DNA of 64,000 nt, taken from contig OZ245029.1 of the NCBI GenBank assembly GCA_965223955.1, positions 620,001 through 684,000 on the forward strand, in the 5' to 3' direction. Positions 31,970 to 39,029 of this stretch are shown here, piece after piece. The notes below the pieces were generated by a model. The model did not search any database, was not told where the DNA came from, and worked only from the letters and a program-made list of their open reading frames with translations. Each line of letters starts with the position of its first letter. Within the stretch, counting starts at the first letter, position 1. The DNA comes from Bin75 sp965223955. Lineage in GTDB: Bacteria; Nitrospirota; Nitrospiria; Nitrospirales; UBA8639. Position numbers and translations under genes: made by a program.

Positions 31970-32254
31970 CCCCGACTCCGATCGGGGAGCCAGGGTTTTG
32001 CTTTGGTTTTCAGTTGTAGGGGCCGCATCTCATGCGGCCCGGCCTCTCCGCAGTCGTAGCCGCGGCATCTTATGCCGCCTGAAGGGGCCGCCAAGAAACG
32101 GACAGCGCCATGAGGCATGTCCCGGGCTTTGACCCGGGATGGCGCCGCTACAGAAGAGGGGGAAGATAGTCAGCCCATCATGCTGTCAACGAATGACTGA
32201 ACAGTTACAATTCTACGTGACGCGCGCTAGCTGGAATCGGCGGGAGTGCGGGGA
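31970..32254. repeat. Repeat-filled intergenic stretch before the SurA-like gene
   Basis: Contains CCCGACTCCGATCGGGGAGC (near 31971), GCATCTCATGCGGCC-type and GCATCTTATGCCGCC inverted units (32030-32085), and another CTGTCAACGAATGACTGAAC copy at 32183-32211. No gene is seen; probably the 3' side of the convergent lipoprotein and SurA-like genes, serving as terminators. Confidence 0.6.
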
Positions 32255-33307
32255 CTAGGAGGGAAGTGAAAACCGGATTTCGATGTAGGCCTTATTTTTT
32301 AACGATGACATCCACGCGTCATGGGATTGTTGAATTTTCTCTTGATACAACCGGTTCCCAATCGCGTCTTTCACTTCATCATACGGTTGCGTGGTTCCTT
32401 CCTGGTCCTCCTCAAGCCGGAGGATATGAATCCCGTTTTCCGTTTCAATCAACGGGCTGACTTCCCCCGGGCCGAGCTTCTTCAAGGCTTCGCCCAACGG
32501 CGCCAATAATTCATCTTTCGTCACGAACCCCAGATCGCCCTTCATGACGCTTGCGGGCCCATCGGAAAAGAGTTCGGCCAATTTCTCGAAGCTCGTGTCT
32601 TCGTCGAGTTGACTCATGAGGACTTCAGCCCGTGTTTTCAGCGTCTCTATATTTTCACCCAGCTTCGGGAGCAGGAGAATCTGCCGGATGTGGTGTTTGC
32701 CGGGAGACGTAAAGAGCCGTTGCTGCTCTTTATAGTAGGCGCGGATTTCTTCGGGAGCGACGACGATGCCTCGGCGAATTTCAATATCCCTGACGCGGTT
32801 TACCATCATTTCCTCGCGAAGGACAGCCTTGGATTGAGAGGCCGCCGGCGGGAACCCGGCGGGGTTTTTGCGCAATTGTTCCCAGGCTTTTTCCACTTCT
32901 TCATCGCTGATCGAAATTTGCTTGGCTTTGGCTTCCTGGAGTTGGAGTTTCCGTTCGATCATCCGATTCAAGATTTCATATCGTTTCTGAAGGAGACGCT
33001 CCGTGAGTTCATTCCCTTCATGCCGGGCTTTCAAGCGAAACGTTTCATCTGCCATTTCCGCTTGGACTTCGGAAACCGTAATAAGCTCTGTATTGACGAT
33101 GGCGGCGATACCATCCGTTAACAGCTTGCCCTCGACGCTTGTCCCCGACCCGATCGGGGATCTAGTCGGGGTTTGAGCAGGCACGACGGGGGCAAGAAAC
33201 GCGCCCACGCACAGTGCGATCGGCAACATGGCCGTCGTCCTGAACACGTGTCGGGAGTGTCGACAGGGGTGGGATGAAGAACGGTGCCGGCGAAGTGGAT
33301 GATTCAT
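32255..33307 (-). CDS. SurA-like periplasmic chaperone / PpiC-type peptidyl-prolyl isomerase
   Basis: 350 residues from the ATG at 33307, which overlaps the mfd stop (ATGA). A signal anchor (AMLPIALCVGAFLAPVVPAQ) directs it to the periplasm. A SurA N-terminal-like helical region (IAAIVNTELITVSEVQAEM ..ILNRMIERKLQLQEAKAKQI) is followed by a parvulin domain (HHIRQILLLPKLGENIETLK, GPASVMKGDLGFVTKDEL, LIETENGIHILRLEE). It probably helps outer-membrane protein folding. Just after the signal peptide a segment (SPIGSGTSVEG) is encoded by the dispersed CCCGACCCGATCGGGGATC repeat, in frame. Confidence 0.9.
   Translation of the reverse strand: MNHPLRRHRSSSHPCRHSRHVFRTTAMLPIALCVGAFLAPVVPAQTPTRSPIGSGTSVEGKLLTDGIAAIVNTELITVSEVQAEMADETFRLKARHEGNELTERLLQKRYEILNRMIERKLQLQEAKAKQISISDEEVEKAWEQLRKNPAGFPPAASQSKAVLREEMMVNRVRDIEIRRGIVVAPEEIRAYYKEQQRLFTSPGKHHIRQILLLPKLGENIETLKTRAEVLMSQLDEDTSFEKLAELFSDGPASVMKGDLGFVTKDELLAPLGEALKKLGPGEVSPLIETENGIHILRLEEDQEGTTQPYDEVKDAIGNRLYQEKIQQSHDAWMSSLKNKAYIEIRFSLPS
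33146..33171. repeat. CCCGACCCGATCGGGGATC repeat inside the SurA-like gene
   Basis: Palindromic repeat related to copies near 38941 and 31971. It lies in the linker between the signal sequence and the first folded domain, in frame. Confidence 0.7.
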
Positions 33308-36300
33308 GAGAGGGAGGGGGTCATGGTTTCCGGTGAAACATTCAACAGGCCATTCAACATCGTCGTCAAGACGGACACCACGCTCGGCCAATCATCGAGG
33401 TCCGTGGCAATGGTAAAGGAGACCGGCGAGAGGAATTGGAGGCGGCCTTCCGAATAGTGCATTAACCAATCGAGGCTCTCTTGAGAAATCGTGGCGTTGG
33501 GAGTAAAGGTCACGGTCACGGTGTCATTCGCGGCTTCCAGCGATTCCACTTTCAGCTTCTTGGCGAGCAGGCGAATTTGCATCACTTCAAACAACTGCTC
33601 CACCGGTTCGGGCGGTGTCCCATACCGGTCCTGCGTCTCCTCATGCAGAAGCGCGAGATCGCCAACCTTCTGACTGGCTGAGAGCCGTTTATACAAGGAC
33701 AAGCGTTGATGGCCGTCCTCGACGTAGTCGTCGGGGACAAAGGCCGACACGGGAACGTGCAACGTCGGCTCGATCTCTTCTTCAACGGGTTCACCCTTCC
33801 GCTGTTGCACGGCTTCTTCAACCATCTGCATATACAGATCAAATCCCACCGCTGCAATGTTGCCGGATTGTTGTTTGCCCAGGAGGTTGCCGGCGCCTCG
33901 AATTTCAAGGTCGGCGGCGGCAATGCGAAACCCCGAGCCCAAGTCCGCAAATTCCTGAATGGCCAGGAGCCGTCGTTGGGCATCGGTACTCAAGATCTCT
34001 TCATTGGGGAAAAAGAAATACGCATAGGCTTGGTCGCCGGCGCGACCCACCCGTCCCCGCAGTTGATAGAGTTGTGCCAGTCCGAACATATCGGCCCGAT
34101 CCACCAGGATGGTATTGGCGCGTGGAACGTCCAACCCTGATTGAATGATCGAGGTCGAAAGCAGGATATCCACCTCGCCATGAAAGAACTTTAACATGAC
34201 GCCTTCGAGGACGTGCTCGTTCATCTGCCCGTGAGCCATGACGAGCCGGGCTTCGGGCACGAGTTCCCGGAGCCAGCCGGCCGTCCGCTCGATGGTTTCG
34301 ATCCGGTTATGGACGTAAAACACCTGCCCCTGCCTCGCCAACTCCCGGTGGATGGCTTCGCGGATCAGATGGGGATTGAACCGGACGACCTGGGTGCGGA
34401 TAGCCAGGCGCCCGGGTGGGGGCGTGTCGATGATCGACAGGTCCCGGACTCCGGAAAAGGCCATTTGCAGCGTGCGCGGGATGGGGGTCGCCGTGAGCGT
34501 CAACACGTCGACTTGCGTGCGAAGTTGTTTCAGCCGTTCTTTATGACGAACGCCGAACCATTGCTCTTCGTCGATAATGACCAGTCCCAGGTTTTTGAAC
34601 TGCACGTTTTTCTGAAGGAGCCGGTGGGTGCCGATGACGATATCCACGACGCCCGATGCGAGGTCAGGCAACAGCGCTTTGACCTCTTTGGGATTTTGAA
34701 ACCGCGAGAGCGTCCCCACCTGGATGGGAAACGGCGCGAAACGGCGCGTAAACGTTTCCGAATGTTGTTGCGCCAGAAGAGTGGTGGGCACGAGCACCGC
34801 CACTTGCCGGTTATCCTGGACGGCTTGGAACGCCGCCCGCATCGCCACTTCGGTTTTTCCATACCCGACGTCCCCACACACCAGCCGATCCATGGGTTTG
34901 GGCAGCAGGAGGTCCCGTTGAATATCGTCGATGGCTTTGAGTTGGTCGGGGGTTTCTTCATAATCGAACGCCGCCTCGAATTCGTGGGATAACGAGCTGT
35001 CCTGCTGATACGGGTGGCGAGTGACGACTTCGCGGTCGGCATACAACTCGACGAGTTCGTCGGTCATGTCTTCAATGGCTTTTTTGACGCGCGCCTTGGT
35101 CTTGGCCCAAGCGGTGCCCCCTAATTTGTCGAGGGTCAGGGTCAGGTGATCGCTGCCCCGGTATTTTTGGACCTGGTTCAACCGGTCGAGCGGGACATAG
35201 AGGGTGTCTCGTCCTGAAAATTCCAGAATGAGATAATCGCTTTCAAAGCCTTGCACGGCCAAGCGCCGAAGCCCTTTGTACCGGCTGATCCCATGTTGCA
35301 CGTGGACCACGTAGTCTCCGGCGTTCAAATCATCCAACGAGGACAGAAAGGTCGCGGTCTTGCTTTTGGGTTGGGGCCGATGCCGGGAAATTTTGGCGAA
35401 GATATCTTCTTCGGTGACCACCGTGAACGGAAACGACGGCACCGCAAACCCTGACGAAAGAAACCCTTGCAGAATATAAAACGGCATTCGTGTCGAAGGA
35501 TGGAGCGCTTGAAGGAAGGGGTTCCGTTCCGTCGCAGGGGCGTGGTGTTCGGCGAACAACCCCGACAAGCGCCCGACCTGTCCGGAGGATCGAACCACGA
35601 CCATAATCGGCCCTTCACCGCGAAGCCGTTCCAGGATCGCAAGAGTATCGGTAAACGACGTTCCGCGGAGCCCCAACCCCACGCTCTTGGCCGACTGGAG
35701 AGGAAGGGTGACGACCGGGTTCCAGGAGTCTTCAACGGGCGCGACCACGTCGAAAGCCAGAGACGGACCATCGCAAAGCAACGTCAGGAACTCATCCCAG
35801 CCGGCGGACTGTTGAGAGGGACCGGGATACGGAACCCCGGTACCCGCCGCGTCGTGTTCCTCCCATGCCGCCCGCAGCCTTTCCTCCCACTCCCGTGCAT
35901 GTGCAGCCAGGGTGAAGGGACGATCCATGACCACGAAAGGCGACGTTGGAAAATAATCGAGGAGGGTGGCCATGGACGGATACATGTCCGGCAATCGCCA
36001 TTCGGCGTCCGGCGGGATTTCGGAAAGCGAGTCGTGGGGTTCGTCGGGTGGAAGCAGGTATTCCCGGGCAGGCAGGAGCACCGCGGAGAGAACGGATTCG
36101 GTGGATTCTTGCGTGCCCGGATCGAACCGGCGGGTGGACTCGACGGTATCGCCCAAAAACTCTATCCGGTAGGGTTCGGTCGCATCGGTGGAAAAGATAT
36201 CAATGATGCCGCCTCGAACACTGAATTCTCCAGGAATTTCCACCACGGAAACTCGTCGATAGCCGGTTCGCAGCAAATGGCGGAGCAACGATTCCCGTTC

Positions 36301-36804
36301 GATCACGCTGCCCACTTTGACGGTTACACACGATTGCGCGAAAACGGACTGGGGGACCAGGTACTGTAAGGCGGCGTGCGGCGTCGTAATGACCACTGTG
36401 GGGCGATGGCTTTGAAGATGAAACAAGGTCTGCATGCGTTGCGTGACGAGATCGATGGACGGAGATTCGGTTTCATACGGGGCTTGACCCCGGTCCGGGA
36501 AAAACGCCAGGGAGTCGGCGGGGAGGTTGAAGAAGGCAAAGAAAAACGCCACGTCCTGGCATAACGATTCCGCCTCTTCCTGGGTCGGCGTCAGAATAAG
36601 CCAGTTGTGGGGGATCACTCCCTGGAACGGTCGCTCGGAAGCTGGCGCCTCGTCACGCTGCTCCGTCGTTCTCAACAGGCTGAGGATGAACGCGAGGCTC
36701 GGGCCATGTGGCCCAAGGACCAAAGGTTGGGCCCCAGGGGTGGTCAAGGCCTCAAACATGGGCGTCAGAATCTGGTCGCAGGATGATTGAAACGGGTTGT
36801 TCAT
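33304..36804 (-). CDS. mfd: Transcription-repair coupling factor Mfd
   Basis: ATP-dependent translocase that removes stalled RNA polymerase and recruits UvrA. About 1166 residues from the ATG at 36804 (MNNPFQSS); a GTG 15 bases further out is possible. The UvrB-homology N-terminal region, the RNA-polymerase-interaction domain (LNAGDYVVHVQHGISRYKGL) and the RecG-like helicase follow in order, with Walker A CGDVGYGKTEVAMRA, the DEEQ box (VIIDEEQWFGVRHKERL), QLRGRVGRAGDQAYAYFF and the TRG-like end. The C-terminal autoinhibitory domain is present. Confidence 0.97.
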   Translation of the reverse strand: MNNPFQSSCDQILTPMFEALTTPGAQPLVLGPHGPSLAFILSLLRTTEQRDEAPASERPFQGVIPHNWLILTPTQEEAESLCQDVAFFFAFFNLPADSLAFFPDRGQAPYETESPSIDLVTQRMQTLFHLQSHRPTVVITTPHAALQYLVPQSVFAQSCVTVKVGSVIERESLLRHLLRTGYRRVSVVEIPGEFSVRGGIIDIFSTDATEPYRIEFLGDTVESTRRFDPGTQESTESVLSAVLLPAREYLLPPDEPHDSLSEIPPDAEWRLPDMYPSMATLLDYFPTSPFVVMDRPFTLAAHAREWEERLRAAWEEHDAAGTGVPYPGPSQQSAGWDEFLTLLCDGPSLAFDVVAPVEDSWNPVVTLPLQSAKSVGLGLRGTSFTDTLAILERLRGEGPIMVVVRSSGQVGRLSGLFAEHHAPATERNPFLQALHPSTRMPFYILQGFLSSGFAVPSFPFTVVTEEDIFAKISRHRPQPKSKTATFLSSLDDLNAGDYVVHVQHGISRYKGLRRLAVQGFESDYLILEFSGRDTLYVPLDRLNQVQKYRGSDHLTLTLDKLGGTAWAKTKARVKKAIEDMTDELVELYADREVVTRHPYQQDSSLSHEFEAAFDYEETPDQLKAIDDIQRDLLLPKPMDRLVCGDVGYGKTEVAMRAAFQAVQDNRQVAVLVPTTLLAQQHSETFTRRFAPFPIQVGTLSRFQNPKEVKALLPDLASGVVDIVIGTHRLLQKNVQFKNLGLVIIDEEQWFGVRHKERLKQLRTQVDVLTLTATPIPRTLQMAFSGVRDLSIIDTPPPGRLAIRTQVVRFNPHLIREAIHRELARQGQVFYVHNRIETIERTAGWLRELVPEARLVMAHGQMNEHVLEGVMLKFFHGEVDILLSTSIIQSGLDVPRANTILVDRADMFGLAQLYQLRGRVGRAGDQAYAYFFFPNEEILSTDAQRRLLAIQEFADLGSGFRIAAADLEIRGAGNLLGKQQSGNIAAVGFDLYMQMVEEAVQQRKGEPVEEEIEPTLHVPVSAFVPDDYVEDGHQRLSLYKRLSASQKVGDLALLHEETQDRYGTPPEPVEQLFEVMQIRLLAKKLKVESLEAANDTVTVTFTPNATISQESLDWLMHYSEGRLQFLSPVSFTIATDLDDWPSVVSVLTTMLNGLLNVSPETMTPSLS

Positions 36805-36948
36805 TCTGAAAGCACTCACGATAACGGGTCGTTGCCCCTACGTCATTGATACGAGAAGAGCCATAGACACCCCAAAGCTGTCATTCCCGATCCCCAATCA
36901 GGTCGGGGATAAGCGTCGGGGATAGGTTTTTCTCTTCCCCTCCTTTGT
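36805..36948. repeat. Repeat-containing gap upstream of mfd
   Basis: Includes GTCATTCCCGATCCCCAATC with AGGTCGGGGATAAGCGTCGG (36880-36925), a variant of the TCATTCCCGA family, then half of a CCCCTCCTTTGTAAGGAGGG hairpin, which the next IS has split. Confidence 0.65.
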
Positions 36949-37970
36949 TGTACTGTCCCGTGTGATTCCCTAGACTCTTCTGCTATCATGCGTGGCATCG
37001 ACTATGTCCACCAACGGAGGACCCATGGACATTAAATTACATAAGTTAGCTCGCACCACCCCCGCCACCCGTCGCTACATCCAGACCGCCCCCAAAAGCG
37101 CCGCGACCTTGGCCCGGGAACTCGGGGTCGCTGTGACCACCATCTATAAATGGAAGCGCGCCGGCCGGGTCCACGATGGCTCCCATGTCCGGCACCAGCT
37201 CCATGCCAGTACCTCCCCCGAGCAGGAAGCCCTTATCGCCGAATTGCGCACCCAATTGCGGTTGTCCCTCGACGATGTCACGGAAGTCCTGAACCGCTGC
37301 AGTGCGACGCCCTTGAGTCGGAGCGCGATCCATCGCTGCTTGGTGCGGCTGGGCGTCGCGCGGTTGCCCCCCGCCTCCCCCGACGCGCCGCCGGTGGGGC
37401 GGTTCGCGGCCACCCCCTGCGGCTACATTCATCTGGATCTGAAAGTGTTAAGCAAATGACAGAAGCAACCCAGTTATGTGTTCGTGGCCATTGACCGCGC
37501 CACCCGCTATGTCTGGGTCAAGGTGCTGGCCCGGCGGACGGCCGCCACGGTGACGCAGGCCGTCGAAGAATTCCTGGCCGCGTTTCCGCACAAAGTGCAC
37601 ACCATCTTGACCGATAATGATGGCGCGTTTACCGATCGGTTTGCCGTGCACAAGCAAGGCAAACCGGCGGGCCAGCCGAGCGGCACGCATCGCCTGGCTC
37701 ACGTGTGCCGGGCGCATGGGATCACTCATCGCCTGATCCGGCCCTATCATCCGCAGACCAATGGCATGGTGGAACGCTTTAACCGGCGGCTGAGTGACGC
37801 GTTACAGAGCCAGCCCCCGCTCCGGGCCCATTGCAGCAATCGGTTTCGGAGTCACGCCGAGCGGAACGCCTTTATCACCCGGGTGGTGGACAATTACAAT
37901 CGCACCCGGTTAAGGTGCCTCAACTATCAGGCCCCTTTGCACTTGTTACAGAATCTCACGGGACACAACA
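36949..37970. mobile_element. IS481-family insertion sequence with disrupted transposase
   Basis: 1022 bp. Ends TGTACTGTCCCGTGTGATTC and (complement) TGTTGTGTCCCGTGAGATTC match at 17 of 20 positions. It is flanked by a 6-bp direct repeat CTTTGT (36943-36948 and 37971-37976). The target was the CCCCTCCTTTGTAAGGAGGG hairpin, which is restored if the element is removed. Confidence 0.9.
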
Positions 37971-37978
37971 CTTTGTAA
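37025..37978 (+). pseudogene. IS481 family transposase interrupted by an in-frame stop
   Basis: Start at 37025 after GGAGGA. The first part (MDIKLHKLARTTPATRRYIQ) has the family helix-turn-helix (AATLARELGVAVTTIYKWKR) and reaches the first catalytic Asp (YIHLDLKVLSK), then TGA at 37457-37459. The same frame resumes (QKQPSYVFVAIDRATRYVWV) with LTDNDGAFTDRF and NGMVERFNRRLSDAL, giving the other two acidic residues. One substitution (probably TGG to TGA) explains it. The final stop TAA lies in the duplicated target. Confidence 0.88.
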
Positions 37979-38035
37979 GGAGGGGCGAAGGGGAGGTAGA
38001 GGCTATGAGCAGGACGGCGAACCCACATGCTTCAT

Positions 38036-38129
38036 GGACGGTTGGCTCTACCCCACCTGACCTCCCCTTACAAAGGGGAGGAAACAGACGGCTCATCATT
38101 CTGTCAACGAATGAGAGAACATTTACAAT
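38036..38129. repeat. Paired dispersed repeats, second copy
   Basis: GGACGGTTGGCTCTACCCCA with CCTGACCTCCCCTTACAAAG (38038-38082), then CTGTCAACGAATGAGAGAAC with ATTTACAAT (38101-38129). Same pair as 29456-29583, but with a shorter connector. Confidence 0.75.
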
Positions 38130-38158
38130 TCCCGCACGCTCAACCAGGCTTCTTTCGC

Positions 38159-38515
38159 TCAGCCCAGCTTCCTGATGCGTTCAATAATACGACTCGTCGA
38201 GATCTCAGGCACAATCGGGATACTGACGACGGTGCCCCCTCGGGCTTCCACACAGGATCGGCCGACAATGTGATCGATCGGCATAACGGGCCGCCCAGGC
38301 CCCTTTTGAAGGAGTTGGACCGAGGCATCACTGTTGACGCCCACGACCAACACGTCCCCTAACGCCCGTGCAGATTGGAGATACCGGATATGCCCGACGT
38401 GAAGCAAGTCGAAGCAGCCGTTCGTAAATACCACGCGCTCGCCTTGTGCTCTTCGTCGAGTCAGGAGAGGAATGAGTTCTTGGACGGTAACGATGTGCGT
38501 ACCCAAAATCAACAA
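38159..38515 (-). pseudogene. hldE: Heptose-1-phosphate adenylyltransferase (HldE/RfaE2) with internal deletion
   Basis: 118 residues from a TTG. The N-terminal nucleotidyltransferase half is convincing: LTRRRAQGERVVFTNGCFDL, LHVGHIRYLQSARALGDVLV, GVNSDASVQLL, GPGRPVMP, including the HxGH motif. It then jumps to DHIVGRSCVEARGGTVVSIP and the RIIERIRKL end. Intact RfaE2 has about 45 more residues between these parts (the DYVVIFDEPTP and DVLVKGGDW segment). The deletion is in frame but removes core structure, so activity is doubtful. It normally supplies ADP-heptose for LPS. Confidence 0.75.
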
Positions 38516-39029
38516 GACCGTTCGTTTGGCTGAGCCAGTCTATGATACCCCGTCTCCTACCGAAATCTCTAGCCCAGCCTCCCCTGTCTGCCCCGTGCCC
38601 TTCCAATGTCATCCTTGAGCCATTCCGAGCGAAGCGCCTGTCCTGAGTACGCCCTGAGTTTTGCGAAGGGTCTGTCGAAGGAAGGAATCTGCTTCTTCCC
38701 TCTGTCATCCCTGTATGTGTTCAGTCATTCGTTGACAGAATAAAGGAGCCAGCCACACCATGGTTGTCATTCTGAACGAAGTGAAGAATCTCTCGTTCAA
38801 ACACCGAACGCCAGGAAAAGCAGATCCTTCGCTTCGCTCAGGATGACAAATGAGGCGTGTTTGCGCAGAATGATAGCTCTCCCTCATGCAGGCGGAAACT
38901 GTCAACGAATGAATGAACATTTACAATCCCCGCCCCCTGTCCCCAACCCGATCGGGGATCTCATCGGGAAATGGCGGCCCCATACAGTGCATTGTACAAG
39001 CTGAACGCAACATATAAAATTGTGCGCTT
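38516..39029. repeat. Repeat-dense intergenic region before the type I RM locus
   Basis: Holds CCATTCCGAGCGAAGCGCCT (38620), units related to GTCGAAGGAAGG (38675-38690), and a block bounded by inverted TGTTCAGTCATTCGTTGACA (38719-38738) and CTGTCAACGAATGAATGAAC (38899-38927). The interior has TCATTCTGAACGAAGTGAAG and CTTCGCTTCGCTCAGGATGA, both widespread bacterial repeat types. A possible promoter for hsdR lies at its end. Confidence 0.65.
38992..39020 (+). promoter_or_regulatory. Possible promoter of hsdR
   Basis: TTGTAC (38992-38997), a 17-base spacer and TAAAAT (39015-39020). This would put transcription start a few bases before the hsdR ATG at 39030, giving an almost leaderless message. 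Speculative. Confidence 0.35.

Noticed and set aside
35467..36369. Plus-strand ORF of 300 codons opposite mfd
   Set aside because: Antisense to mfd; sequence is not protein-like in motif or composition.
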